A stretch of 64,000 bases of DNA. Source: JAPHSX01 sp041554195. GTDB taxonomy: Bacteria; Pseudomonadota; Gammaproteobacteria; Thiohalomonadales; Thiohalomonadaceae. Both the position numbers and the translations under genes were made by a program. The stretch covers positions 128,219-192,218 of the forward strand of contig JBFFMJ010000007.1 of assembly GCA_041554195.1 (NCBI GenBank), read 5' to 3'. Below, one piece after another: positions 25,889 to 35,436 of this stretch (position 1 is the stretch's first letter; each line of letters begins with the position of its first letter). A model generated the notes under the pieces. It saw nothing but the letters and a program-made list of their open reading frames with translations. It made no database searches and was not told the DNA's origin.

Positions 25889-27001
25889 TCACAATCTCTT
25901 GGCGCTTCGTGCGTAGCCACCGGCGGCAGACTCAACGAAACCTTGTAGTTCCAATAGTAACAGCATGGAGGAAACCGCCTCCGCCGTCAATCCACTGCGC
26001 TCTACCATTTGATTCACCGGGGTCGCTTCATGGCCAATACAAGTCAGTAGCGTCTGATACTCCTCATCCAGCCCATGCGCTCTCTGTATCACCTCCTCGC
26101 CGTCCCCTGCCCCCTCCTCGGTCATCGCGGCGAGCAGCTGTGGTGCCAGCTCTTCAAGAATATCACCTGCCGACTCCACCAGCTTGGCCCCCTGACGTAT
26201 CAACTGATGACAGCCGCGGGCCAGCGGGTTATGGATAGAGCCGGGGATGGCAAAGACCTCACGCCCCTGCTCGGCGGCCAGTCGAGCGGTGATGAGGGAG
26301 CCGCTGCGTAGCGCCGCCTCCACCACTAGTGTACCGATAGAGAGACCACTAATAATGCGATTGCGCTTAGGAAAATTACCCGCCAGCGGCGGGGTCCCGG
26401 GTGAATACTCCGAAAGAATGGCACCTCCGCCATCAATAATGGCATGGGCCAGCTTACGATTGGCGGCAGGATAGACCCGATCCAGCCCGGTACCCGCCAC
26501 AGCAATGGTCTGGCCGCCACCCTCTAATGCCCCCTGGTGGCTGGCGGCATCAATACCTGCTGCCAGACCACTGGTGATCACCATGCCCGACGCCGCAAGG
26601 GTACGGGCAAAATCGAGAGCCGTCTCACGTCCGGTAGCACTGGGGTTACGACTACCCACAATAGCCAGCTGCGGATTTGCCAGCACCTCGGGGCTACCAC
26701 GCAGGAACAGCAAAGGAGGGGCATCAGGGAGTTCGCGTAGCTGCTGTGGGTAGTGTGGGTCTTTGAGCGTCAAGAGGTGGCATCCCTCCTGCTCCAGCCA
26801 ATCGAGGTCGCCCTCTACAGCCTCCCAATCAGGGTGGCGCAGATAGTCTACCAGACGATCATCGGGAAGATGGGGGGAGTCAAAGAGTTGCTGTGGCTCA
26901 CCGTGACGCTCCAGCAGTTGGCGAAATTTTACCGCCCCAACACCCGGAGCATGCCACAACGCCAGCCAGTATCGAACTCTCTGCGTTTGCGCACTCATCA
27001 T
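25889..27001 (-). CDS. dprA: DNA-processing protein DprA/Smf
   Basis: A 370-residue protein that binds incoming single-stranded DNA and loads RecA in natural transformation. The Rossmann-like core holds LAIVGSRNPSATGRETALDF, SGLAAGIDAASHQGAL and GTGLDRVYPAAN, and a C-terminal winged-helix-like segment begins at about residue 310. Two consecutive ATGs are possible starts; GGGAGGTGG lies about 8 bases before them. It is in an operon with the LysM gene upstream and smg downstream. Confidence 0.95.
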   Translation of the reverse strand: MMSAQTQRVRYWLALWHAPGVGAVKFRQLLERHGEPQQLFDSPHLPDDRLVDYLRHPDWEAVEGDLDWLEQEGCHLLTLKDPHYPQQLRELPDAPPLLFLRGSPEVLANPQLAIVGSRNPSATGRETALDFARTLAASGMVITSGLAAGIDAASHQGALEGGGQTIAVAGTGLDRVYPAANRKLAHAIIDGGGAILSEYSPGTPPLAGNFPKRNRIISGLSIGTLVVEAALRSGSLITARLAAEQGREVFAIPGSIHNPLARGCHQLIRQGAKLVESAGDILEELAPQLLAAMTEEGAGDGEEVIQRAHGLDEEYQTLLTCIGHEATPVNQMVERSGLTAEAVSSMLLLLELQGFVESAAGGYARSAKRL

Positions 27002-27041
27002 GAGGCAGCCACCTCCCTGTGGCTGAACTTATCCCAAAAGG

Positions 27042-28241
27042 TTAGGGGTTGGTCACCTGATCGAGCAGCCGGATGGTACGGGTGGCATCCATTATCAGTG
27101 CATAACTGACACGGTCGAAGACGCGGAAGATCATTGCTGTTCCGGCCTTCTCGGTAGGCAGCCTTACATCATCTTCCCCCGAGACAATATCTTCCACTTG
27201 CTTACCCATCTGATTGACTGCGAGTACATGGCCCGGCAGCACATCATGCTGACGCCCAAGGTCCAGCACTACCACCTGATACTGACCGATCATATTCACC
27301 CCATCCATCACCGCCACAATTTGACCCTCCACCTTGTGGTCAGGGGCTCGCGGGGTGAAGCTGTGCTGAATGATCTCGTCGCCCTTGGGGATAAGGCGAT
27401 CACCCCGTAAAACCTCTCGAGTACTATCGGTGATCCGCATAGTCGCTGGGTCACCAAGGCGGGTCAGCTTCGCATCACCCAGGTACACCGCCTCGTAACC
27501 GAGAATATCACCTTCATCCTTCGGGTTGTGATAGACCTGGCCCTTGCGGACGACGACATAATCCCCCTGAATCTTGTCCTCATCAAATCCGCGGGCATAG
27601 ACCTTGTAACCATCACCCGACATCAGACGCTCGTCGGTATGCTGCATCACGTAGGGCATTGACTCCAGTTCCCCTTCAGAGAGGACACGCGGGCGGGTCA
27701 GGAAAGGACCGATAGTATTGATCGAGATAGTAGGAATCGCCTCTTCCAGCCCCAGTTCACGTACACGCGGGCTAAGCTTGACGGTAGGATAATGCTGTCC
27801 CGACTTGAGCACATCTGGCGGAAGATCCGTTGTCACCGCTGTTCCCACAACCTTGCCGTTACGTGTCACCTGCATCAATGGCTGACCATTAACGAAGATG
27901 ATGGTAAGGATGTCACCCGGAAAGATCAGGTGGGGGTTAGCAATATGCGGATTAAAGTGCCACAGTTTTGGCCACATCCAGGGGTCTTTAAGGAAACGCG
28001 TCGAGATGTCCCACAGGGTATCCCCCCTGACTACCACATACTTTTCAGGGTAGTTGTGCTTCAAAACCACAGGCTGCGGTGCAGGCTCAACAGGAGCCGC
28101 TGCAGGGGTCTCCACCACCTCGGGCGCTTCCTCTTCCTCGTACTCATCGGGAGTACCGGCACAACCGGCCAGCGAAAGGATCAACACCGCAACCAGATTG
28201 ATAGGAAGAAAACGGGTAGAATGAAGACGTTTGATATCCAT
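27042..28241 (-). CDS. LysM peptidoglycan-binding lipoprotein
   Basis: A 399-residue exported protein with a lipobox (LILSLAGC, Cys near residue 27), an acidic Pro-rich linker (EEEEAPEVVETPAAAPVEP), then one LysM domain at about 70-115 (YVVVRGDTLWDISTRFLKDP) and a long C-terminal part of unknown fold. LysM genes of this type sit upstream of dprA in many gammaproteobacteria. I prefer the ATG at 28239-28241 because AAGGGA is then at normal spacing; the ATG six bases earlier overlaps the Shine-Dalgarno sequence. It probably binds the cell wall from the outer membrane. Confidence 0.9.
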   Translation of the reverse strand: MDIKRLHSTRFLPINLVAVLILSLAGCAGTPDEYEEEEAPEVVETPAAAPVEPAPQPVVLKHNYPEKYVVVRGDTLWDISTRFLKDPWMWPKLWHFNPHIANPHLIFPGDILTIIFVNGQPLMQVTRNGKVVGTAVTTDLPPDVLKSGQHYPTVKLSPRVRELGLEEAIPTISINTIGPFLTRPRVLSEGELESMPYVMQHTDERLMSGDGYKVYARGFDEDKIQGDYVVVRKGQVYHNPKDEGDILGYEAVYLGDAKLTRLGDPATMRITDSTREVLRGDRLIPKGDEIIQHSFTPRAPDHKVEGQIVAVMDGVNMIGQYQVVVLDLGRQHDVLPGHVLAVNQMGKQVEDIVSGEDDVRLPTEKAGTAMIFRVFDRVSYALIMDATRTIRLLDQVTNP

Positions 28242-28389
28242 GGGCATCCCTTAATTCTCAGCAACTCAGGCGAGTTTAGCGAATTTTTTTCCGCCCTCAT
28301 AGTCTGGCGGTTTATGGTAAGAATTCAGTATGATCATTACTTTAGCAACAAAAGCTGTGGTTTTACTATAGCTTTATTACGGAATTAGC

Positions 28390-28893
28390 ATGTCACACCT
28401 CACAATTTTACATTTTCCAGACGAACGTCTGCGCACCGTAGCCAAACCGGTAGAGCAGGTCGATAAGCGCTTACGCAAGGTCATCGACGACATGTTCGAG
28501 ACCATGTATGAAGCCCCCGGCATCGGCCTGGCGGCGACTCAGGTCAACTTTCATCAGCGCCTTATCGTCATCGACATCTCCGAGGAGCATAACCAGCCAC
28601 TGGTTTTCATCAATCCGGAGATCCTTGAGAAAGAGGGGGTTGAGGAGATGGACGAGGGGTGCCTGTCGGTGCCCGGGATCTACGAGAAAGTCCAGCGTGC
28701 CGAAAAGGTGAAGGTGCGTGCACTGGATCGTAACGGCGAGCCCTTCGAGCTGCAGGCCGACGGCCTGCTGGCGGTCTGCATCCAGCACGAGATCGACCAC
28801 CTTGATGGCAAGCTGTTTGTCGATTACCTCTCCAACCTCAAGCGCCAGCGCATCAAAAAGAAACTGGAAAAACAGTCTCGCCAGACTATGTAA
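28390..28893 (+). CDS. def: peptide deformylase
   Basis: A 167-residue metalloenzyme that removes the formyl group from nascent proteins. All three motifs are present: GIGLAATQV (near residue 44), EGCLSVPG (near 92) and the metal site QHEIDHLDGKLF (near 135). It is the first gene of a plus-strand series def-fmt-rsmB, a classic arrangement. The 148-base gap to the divergent LysM gene must hold promoters for both directions. Confidence 0.97.
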   Translation: MSHLTILHFPDERLRTVAKPVEQVDKRLRKVIDDMFETMYEAPGIGLAATQVNFHQRLIVIDISEEHNQPLVFINPEILEKEGVEEMDEGCLSVPGIYEKVQRAEKVKVRALDRNGEPFELQADGLLAVCIQHEIDHLDGKLFVDYLSNLKRQRIKKKLEKQSRQTM

Positions 28894-28915
28894 GCACTGA
28901 CTAACGCGGAATCCC

Positions 28916-29857
28916 ATGACCAAACCACTCAATATCGTCTACGCCGGCACGCCGGAATTTGCCGCCACCGCGCTGGCTGCATTGCTGCAGACCGAGCACC
29001 ACATCTGCGCGGTCTATACCCAGCCGGACCGGCCCGCCGGGCGCGGTCGCAAACTCAAGGCGAGCCCGGTTAAGGAGCTGGCGCTGGCGCACGCAATTGA
29101 GGTACGCCAGCCCGAGTCACTGAAGGATAACGCGACACAGCAGGCACTGGCCGCCCTCAAGCCCGATGTCATGATCGTCGCCGCCTACGGCCTGCTGCTG
29201 CCTGCCGAGGTGCTCTCCATCCCGCGTCTCGGATGTCTCAATATTCACGCCTCACTGCTGCCGCGCTGGCGGGGCGCCGCACCGATTCAGCGTGCCATCA
29301 TTGAGGGCGATGTCGAGACCGGCGTCACCATTATGCAGATGGATGTGGGGTTGGATACCGGCGATATGCTCTACAAACTCACCACCCCGATCACCCCTGA
29401 AGACAATGCCCAACGTCTGCACGACCGACTGGCCGAGCTGGGAGCACGGGGGATCGTCGAGGCCCTTGCCGCCATTCAGGCCGGCGATCTTATCCCCCAG
29501 CCGCAGGACGACGCCCTCGCCAATTACGCGAAGAAACTGAGCAAGGCCGAGGCCACCATCGACTGGCAGCAGGGCGCGACACAAATCGCCCGTCAGGTGG
29601 CGGGCTTCAACCCCTGGCCGGTGGCCCAGACCACCGTCGACGATAAGGTGCTGCGTATCTGGGAGGCGGAGGCGCTTGCAGACGCCGCTAACGCCCCACC
29701 TGGTAGCGTCATCGCCTGTAGCAAACAGGGGATTGATGTGGCCTGTGGTGAGGGCTCACTACGGCTCAAGCGCCTGCAACTTCCTGGCGGTAAGCCACTC
29801 TCTGCCGCCGAGTTTCTCAATTCACGCTCCCTTGATGGAGTCGTGCTCGGTGGCTAA
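28916..29857 (+). CDS. fmt: methionyl-tRNA formyltransferase
   Basis: A 313-residue enzyme that formylates Met-tRNA for initiation. Seen features are the N-terminal IVYAGTPEFAATALAALL, the folate-binding region NIHASLLPRWRGAAPIQRAI with the catalytic Asn and His, and the C-terminal tRNA-binding region with FNPWPVAQT. It follows def by 22 bases. Its end overlaps the probable GTG start of rsmB. Confidence 0.97.
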   Translation: MTKPLNIVYAGTPEFAATALAALLQTEHHICAVYTQPDRPAGRGRKLKASPVKELALAHAIEVRQPESLKDNATQQALAALKPDVMIVAAYGLLLPAEVLSIPRLGCLNIHASLLPRWRGAAPIQRAIIEGDVETGVTIMQMDVGLDTGDMLYKLTTPITPEDNAQRLHDRLAELGARGIVEALAAIQAGDLIPQPQDDALANYAKKLSKAEATIDWQQGATQIARQVAGFNPWPVAQTTVDDKVLRIWEAEALADAANAPPGSVIACSKQGIDVACGEGSLRLKRLQLPGGKPLSAAEFLNSRSLDGVVLGG

Positions 29858-31163
29858 ATCATCCCCTACTCCCCGCCTTAGCGCCGTCTCGGTACTCACC
29901 CGCGTCAGCAGCGAGGGGCAATCCCTCTCCTCGCTACTGCCCCACTCTTTTCACAACCTGCCTCCCGAACGCCGCGCCCTGGCACAGGAACTCTGCTACG
30001 GCACCCTGCGCTGGTGGCACCGGCTTGATGCCCTGCTCGCCCGCCTGCTCGACAAACCCCTGCGTGCCAAGGACGCCGATGTCCACTGCCTGCTGCTGTG
30101 CGGTCTCTACCAGCTGGAGTACATGGAGATCCCGCCACACGCCGTCGTCTCCGAGACGGTGGCGGTAACCGCGGCGCTGAAAAAGGGGTGGGCCAAGGGG
30201 CTGGTGAATGCCGTACTGCGCCGCTTTCAGCGAGAAAAAACGGAGCTGGAACGAAAGCTGAGCGGTGCCCCGGAGGCCCGTTACGCCCACCCGCTGTGGC
30301 TTATCGATGCCCTGAAGGCCGCCTGGCCAAGTCAGTGGCAGGCGATCCTGGAGGCCAACAATCAGCGCCCGCCGATGACCCTGCGCAACGCCCGCGATCA
30401 CCAGTCACGCGATGCCTATCTTGACGAGCTGAAGGCCGCCGCGATCGAGGCCGATGCCAACCCCCACTCTCCCGATGCCCTCACCCTGGCCCGCCCGCAG
30501 GATGTCGAGACCCTTCCCGGCTTTAGCGAAGGCCGGGTCTCGGTGCAGGATGCCGCCGCCCAGCTGGCCGCTAACCTACTGGGGCACCAGCCGGGGATGC
30601 GGGTACTGGATGCCTGCGCCGCCCCCGGTGGAAAAACCGGGCATTTGCTGGAAATATGTGGCGATATCGAGCTGATTGCGCTGGATATTGAGGAGAAACG
30701 ACTAAAACGTGTCGCCGAGAACATGACCCGCCTGAAACGCCAGGCGACCCTGCTCACAGGCGATGCCGCCAACCCCGAGAGCTGGTGGGACGGCCAACCC
30801 TTCGAGCGCATCCTGCTCGACGCCCCCTGCTCGGCCAGCGGCGTGATCCGCCGCCACCCCGACATCAAACTACTGCGCCGCCCCGAGGATATTGATCAGT
30901 TGGTCACCCTACAGGCCACCATCCTTGAGGCGATGTGGCCCCTGCTCAAGCCAGGGGGTATGCTTGTCTACGCGACCTGCTCGGTCCTGCCTCAGGAAAA
31001 CAGCCAGCAACTCACGGCCTTCCTCGAGCGGCACAGCGATGCGCAAGAGCAAAAAATCACCGCCAGCTGGGGGGTGGAGACTGTGGTCGGCAGACAGATC
31101 CTGCCGAATCAGGATGGGATGGATGGCTTTTATTACGCTTGTATCGAAAAGCTTGCTGCTTAA
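29850..31163 (+). CDS. rsmB: 16S rRNA (cytosine-967-C5)-methyltransferase RsmB
   Basis: About 437 residues from the GTG at 29850, which has GGAG nine bases before it and overlaps the fmt stop; ATG 29835 is the alternative. The open frame begins farther upstream inside fmt but that part is not family sequence. The N-terminal NusB-like domain covers about 1-140 and the methyltransferase domain the rest. The SAM site (LDACAAPGGKTGHLLE) and the two catalytic cysteines (LDAPCSASGVIRRHPDIK and YATCSVLPQEN) are seen. It methylates C967 of 16S rRNA. Confidence 0.94.
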   Translation: MAKSSPTPRLSAVSVLTRVSSEGQSLSSLLPHSFHNLPPERRALAQELCYGTLRWWHRLDALLARLLDKPLRAKDADVHCLLLCGLYQLEYMEIPPHAVVSETVAVTAALKKGWAKGLVNAVLRRFQREKTELERKLSGAPEARYAHPLWLIDALKAAWPSQWQAILEANNQRPPMTLRNARDHQSRDAYLDELKAAAIEADANPHSPDALTLARPQDVETLPGFSEGRVSVQDAAAQLAANLLGHQPGMRVLDACAAPGGKTGHLLEICGDIELIALDIEEKRLKRVAENMTRLKRQATLLTGDAANPESWWDGQPFERILLDAPCSASGVIRRHPDIKLLRRPEDIDQLVTLQATILEAMWPLLKPGGMLVYATCSVLPQENSQQLTAFLERHSDAQEQKITASWGVETVVGRQILPNQDGMDGFYYACIEKLAA

Positions 31164-31734
31164 TCCGCTGAGGCGACTGCGTCCAGGGCGCTGGCTGCGC
31201 CTTCTCGCCGCCCTCCTCTGCCTGACGCCTGTTGCACTCCACGCCAGTGCCTTTTCCATCAACGATATCCATACCGAGGTCAAAGAGGGAGTCCATCTCC
31301 TTGATGCCAACATTGACTACCGCTTTAGCGACGATGCCCTGCGTGCCCTGAGTAACGGCGTACCGCTTACGGTACACCTCACCATTGAAATTGAACGGCT
31401 ACGCAAATGGTGGCTGAATGATGAAATCGCCACGCTGGAACAACGCTACAGCCTGCAGTACCACGCCCTCTCCCACCAGTATCTGCTGCGCAACCTCAAC
31501 AGCGGGGCCTTCTACAGCTTTCCCCACTACCCGGCGGCGGTGAAGGCGCTGGGCACGCTACGCGATCTGCCGCTGCTCGACAGCAAGCTGATCCGCCCCG
31601 CGGAGCGCTATCAGGTCTCGATGCGGGTGGCCCTCGACATTGAAGCGCTACCCTCACCGCTAAGGCCGGTCGCCTATATCACCCCCGCCTGGCGTCTTCA
31701 GAGTGACTGGTACACATGGTTCTTGACACCCTAA
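31123..31734 (+). CDS. exported DUF4390-like protein upstream of ntrY
   Basis: About 203 residues if translated from ATG 31123 (AGGATGG upstream), which overlaps the rsmB end; the exact start is uncertain. A basic stretch and a hydrophobic segment (WLRLLAALLCLTPVALHASA) act as a signal peptide, followed by a mature domain of mostly beta strands. This place between rsmB and ntrY, and features such as IHTEVKEGVHLLDANIDYRF and ending in WRLQSDWYTW, fit the DUF4390 family. Its end overlaps the ntrY start by 19 bases, suggesting joint expression. The function is unknown. Confidence 0.75.
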   Translation: MAFITLVSKSLLLNPLRRLRPGRWLRLLAALLCLTPVALHASAFSINDIHTEVKEGVHLLDANIDYRFSDDALRALSNGVPLTVHLTIEIERLRKWWLNDEIATLEQRYSLQYHALSHQYLLRNLNSGAFYSFPHYPAAVKALGTLRDLPLLDSKLIRPAERYQVSMRVALDIEALPSPLRPVAYITPAWRLQSDWYTWFLTP

Positions 31735-33968
31735 AACGCCTCACCTCCGGGCCCAAGCCGGTAGTACTGCTATTCGTACTGCTGCTCGCCTCGCTCTATC
31801 TGATGAGTGCCGCCACCCAGAACTCCGAGGTGTTCGGTCGCCTCTATTCGCTGCTACTGGCGATCAATATCCTCGCCATGCTACTGCTGCTTGCCCTTAT
31901 CGGGCGCAACCTTATCTCGCTCATCGGTCAGTATCGTCGCCGCGCCGCCGGGGCACGCCTTACCGCACGACTGGTGATCATGTTCGCCATTCTCGCCGTC
32001 AGCCCCATCTCCGTGCTCTACTATTTCTCGCTGGAGTTCCTGCACCGCGGCATCGACAGCTGGTTTGACCTGCGCACCGAGAAGGCACTGGAGGATGCAC
32101 TGGAGCTGGGGCGTAGCGCCCTGGACAGCCGCCTGCGCGAGCTGCTGCGTGACAGCCGCACCATTGGCCTGGAGCTGGCACGCAAGCCCGACAGCACTAT
32201 CGGCCTGAGCATTCACGCGATACGTGAGTCGACCGACGCCACCGAGATGACCCTGCTCACGGCCAATGGGCGTGTGGTAAGCAGCAGCAGTCTGGATCCC
32301 TCCACGGTGATCCCCACCCTGCCGAATCAGGCGATCCTGCAGCAGATGCATCACGGCCTTGAATATGCCGCACTGGAGCCGCTGCATGATCGCGGCCTGC
32401 ACTACCGTATCGTCATCCCCATCACCAACCCCGACCCGCTGGGCGAGCCGCGCCTGCTGCACACCCTCTACCCCATCCCCGAGCGCATTGATACTCTCGC
32501 CGCCAGCGTGCAGAACGCCTACACCAAGTACAAGGAGTTGAGTTACCTGCGTGAGCCGCTGAAATACAGCTTCACTCTCACCCTGTCTCTGGTACTGCTG
32601 CTCAGCCTGCTCACCGCGGTGTGGGCCGCCTTCTTTTCGGCGCGAAGGCTGGTCGCCCCCATCCGCGACCTCGCCGAAGGTACCCGTGCCGTAGCCGAAG
32701 GTGACTACGACATGCGCCTGCCGCTGCCGGGGCGTGACGAGCTGGGATTTCTGGTACGCTCGTTTAACGAAATGACACGCAAACTCTCGCGCGCCCGCGA
32801 TGCCGCCCAGCAGAGTCAGGCCCAGGCCGAGGAGCAGCGCGCCTATCTGGAGGCGGTACTCGGCTGCCTATCCTCCGGGGTGTTCACTCTCAACCAGCAC
32901 GGCAGCCTGCGTACCAGCAACAGTGCCGCGGCCACTATCCTCGGCATCGACCTGAACGAGATCGCCGGACTCTCACTACAGCAGGCGAGCGTGAAATATC
33001 CCATGCTGGAACCGCTGCTGGAGACCATCGCCGACCACCTGGCACCGGAACACGGCGGCTGGCAGGCGGAGGTTGTGCTGTTCGGGGGTAGCGGCCGCCG
33101 TGTCTTGATCTGTCGAGGCTCGCCATTGCAAGCGGAGGGGGAGCTGCCGGGTGAGCACGTCATCGTGTTCGACGATGTCACCGCCCTGATCCAGGCACAG
33201 CGCGATGCCGCCTGGGGCGAGGTCGCCCGTCGCCTGGCACACGAGATCAAAAATCCACTAACCCCGATCCAGCTCAGCGCCGAGCGCCTGCGTCACAAGT
33301 ACCTTAAACAGATGTCGCCAGAGGACGCCGAGGTACTGGATCGCTCCACCCACACCATCGTGCAGCAGGTGGAGAGCATGCAGGAGATGGTCAAGGCCTT
33401 CTCCGACTACGCCCGCCCGCCCAAACTGCAACTCACTCAGGTGGCACTGGGACGGCTGGTCAAGGAGGTTCTGGACCTTTACCAGGGCGATGAGCGACTA
33501 CGCATCACCCTCGACAGTAAGGGCGAGATGCCCACCATTGAGGCCGATATGGGGCGACTGCGCCAGCTTTTACACAATCTGGTGAAGAACGCCATTGAGG
33601 CCAATAGTGACAACGCCCCCGTCACACTGCGCTTACTGGTGCATTGCGCCGAGAAAGACAGTTGCCGTTTTGTTGAGTTACGCTTCGAGGACAACGGCCC
33701 CGGCTTCTCCGAGGAGTCACTGGATCAACTGTTCGAGCCCTACGTCACCTCCAAGCCCAAGGGCACCGGGCTGGGACTGGCGGTGGTGAAGAAGATCGTA
33801 GAGGAACATGGCGGTATTATCTGGGCCGAAAATCACCCCGAAGGCGGCGCCGTCATCACCGTGCGCCTGCCGGTTCAGGCCAAACACCGTGAGCCGCAGC
33901 ATAGCGACAGGAGTCGCCCGCTGCTCAATACCGAAGCCCAGCTAAGCCGACCCAGGACTGATAGATGA
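31716..33968 (+). CDS. ntrY: NtrY-type sensor histidine kinase
   Basis: A 750-residue membrane kinase. Four hydrophobic segments lie at about residues 17-33, 44-61, 88-110 and 283-309, with a periplasmic sensor region of about 170 residues between the third and fourth. HAMP follows at about 310-365, then PAS at about 385-490. The HisKA box is RRLAHEIKNPLTPIQLSAER near residue 506, and the ATPase has N, G1 (DNGPGFSEE) and G2 (GTGLGLAVVKKIVEEHGG) boxes. In other bacteria NtrY with NtrX responds to nitrogen or redox state. Its stop overlaps the ntrX start (ATGA). Confidence 0.92.
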   Translation: MVLDTLKRLTSGPKPVVLLFVLLLASLYLMSAATQNSEVFGRLYSLLLAINILAMLLLLALIGRNLISLIGQYRRRAAGARLTARLVIMFAILAVSPISVLYYFSLEFLHRGIDSWFDLRTEKALEDALELGRSALDSRLRELLRDSRTIGLELARKPDSTIGLSIHAIRESTDATEMTLLTANGRVVSSSSLDPSTVIPTLPNQAILQQMHHGLEYAALEPLHDRGLHYRIVIPITNPDPLGEPRLLHTLYPIPERIDTLAASVQNAYTKYKELSYLREPLKYSFTLTLSLVLLLSLLTAVWAAFFSARRLVAPIRDLAEGTRAVAEGDYDMRLPLPGRDELGFLVRSFNEMTRKLSRARDAAQQSQAQAEEQRAYLEAVLGCLSSGVFTLNQHGSLRTSNSAAATILGIDLNEIAGLSLQQASVKYPMLEPLLETIADHLAPEHGGWQAEVVLFGGSGRRVLICRGSPLQAEGELPGEHVIVFDDVTALIQAQRDAAWGEVARRLAHEIKNPLTPIQLSAERLRHKYLKQMSPEDAEVLDRSTHTIVQQVESMQEMVKAFSDYARPPKLQLTQVALGRLVKEVLDLYQGDERLRITLDSKGEMPTIEADMGRLRQLLHNLVKNAIEANSDNAPVTLRLLVHCAEKDSCRFVELRFEDNGPGFSEESLDQLFEPYVTSKPKGTGLGLAVVKKIVEEHGGIIWAENHPEGGAVITVRLPVQAKHREPQHSDRSRPLLNTEAQLSRPRTDR

Positions 33969-35332
33969 ACTCACCGCAACACATACTGGTGGTGGATGAT
34001 GAACCCGACATCCGCACCCTGCTCAAGGAGATCCTGGAGGACGAGGGCTATAGCGTCAGTACTGCCGAGAACGCCGCCGAGGCGCGAGGTGCGCGTCAAC
34101 AACACCGTCCCAACCTGATCCTGCTCGATATCTGGATGCCCGATATTGATGGCATCACCCTGCTCAAGGAGTGGACTGCAGGTGAACCACTCGATATCCC
34201 GGTGATCATCATGTCGGGCCACGCCACGGTGGAGACGGCGGTGGAGGCAACCCGCCTCGGTGCCCATGATTTTATCGAAAAGCCGCTGTCACTGGCCAAA
34301 CTGCTGCTCACCATTGACCACGCGCTTGAGAGCTATAACCTGCAGCGCGAAAACGCCGGGCTGCGCCGCGAGGTACAGAGCCTGGAGGAGCCGGTAGGGC
34401 GCAGTAAACAGTTCGTTCAGCTGCGCGAACAGACCCTGCAGCTGGCACTACACGATACCCCGGTACTGATCTCCGGTGAGGGGGGCAGCGGTAAGAACCT
34501 GTTTGCCCGCTACCTGCACAACAACAGCACCCGCCAACACACCCCCTTTTTCCGAGCCGATGTCACCGCCATGAATGCCCGCGAGGAAAACGCCAAACTG
34601 TTCGGCAGCGAACACGGGGGCGAGATCCAGCCCGGCCTGCTGGAGCAGGCCAACGGGGGCACCCTCTATATTGACGATGTGGGCGAGCTGGACGCCGAGG
34701 GACAGGGCCGCCTGCTGACCCTGCTTAAGGATGGCTGCGTTACGCGACTTGGCAGCAACACGCCTCTCAATGTCGATGTGCGCATTCTTGCCGGCAGCCG
34801 CCACTCGCTGGAGCAACGGATCGCACAGCAGAAATTTCGCGAGGAGCTCTACTACCAGCTCAATGTCGTCTCACTCTACATACCGGCGCTGCGCGAACAC
34901 AGCGAGGATGTCCTTGACCTGCTCAGCTTCTACATCGACTACTTTGTTGAGCGCGAAAAACTCCCCTACCGCAGCTTCACCACGGCGGCGCAGAATCGTA
35001 TGCGCCAGCACGCCTGGCCCGGCAATGTGCGAGAATTGAAGAACCTGATCCAGCGCCTGCTGATCACCGGTAGCGAGCGCCAGGTCGATATCGGTGAGGT
35101 CGAGGAGGCCCTGGGCCAGCAGCACCGTGCGCCCATCGCCGATGCCGCCAACCTCGCCTACGAGTTGCCGCTACGCCAGGCGCGTGAACAGTTTGAACGT
35201 AACTACTTCGAGTCACTGATGCGCCGCTACGAGGGCAGCGTTAACAAAGTGGCACAGCACGCAGGCGTTGAACGCACCCACCTCTATCGCAAGCTGCGCT
35301 CGCTGGGGATTAATCCCAAGTCCAGCGGCTAA
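33965..35332 (+). CDS. ntrX: NtrX-type response regulator with atypical AAA+ domain
   Basis: A 455-residue regulator. The receiver domain (1-120) has the phosphorylated Asp in ILLDIWMPDIDG. The AAA+ domain (about 140-360) retains Walker A GEGGSGKN, but where sigma-54 activators have GAFTGA after KLFG the sequence reads SEHGGEIQPGLLEQ. Walker B is LYIDDVGEL (DD for DE), and the Asn of the usual AATN segment is missing (ILAGSRHSL). The Fis-type helix-turn-helix is at the end (VNKVAQHAGVERTHLYRKL). It therefore probably binds DNA without activating sigma-54 RNA polymerase. It is coupled to ntrY. Confidence 0.9.
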   Translation: MNSPQHILVVDDEPDIRTLLKEILEDEGYSVSTAENAAEARGARQQHRPNLILLDIWMPDIDGITLLKEWTAGEPLDIPVIIMSGHATVETAVEATRLGAHDFIEKPLSLAKLLLTIDHALESYNLQRENAGLRREVQSLEEPVGRSKQFVQLREQTLQLALHDTPVLISGEGGSGKNLFARYLHNNSTRQHTPFFRADVTAMNAREENAKLFGSEHGGEIQPGLLEQANGGTLYIDDVGELDAEGQGRLLTLLKDGCVTRLGSNTPLNVDVRILAGSRHSLEQRIAQQKFREELYYQLNVVSLYIPALREHSEDVLDLLSFYIDYFVEREKLPYRSFTTAAQNRMRQHAWPGNVRELKNLIQRLLITGSERQVDIGEVEEALGQQHRAPIADAANLAYELPLRQAREQFERNYFESLMRRYEGSVNKVAQHAGVERTHLYRKLRSLGINPKSSG

Positions 35333-35436
35333 AGAGGCCTGCGGATAATTAGTGTGCTTTTTGGGTGCGGTCATCCAACGGTCACGTTAGAATGTGCGCA
35401 ATAAATAATGCCACAAAATAAGGCGGTTTTTCGCCC

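Noticed and set aside
29676..29849. N-terminal extension of the rsmB frame
   Set aside because: It runs inside fmt in another frame; the RsmB family begins near the GTG at 29850.
30892..31122. N-terminal extension of the DUF4390-like frame
   Set aside because: It is the shifted-frame reading of rsmB; the signal peptide and upstream AGGATGG favour a start near 31123.
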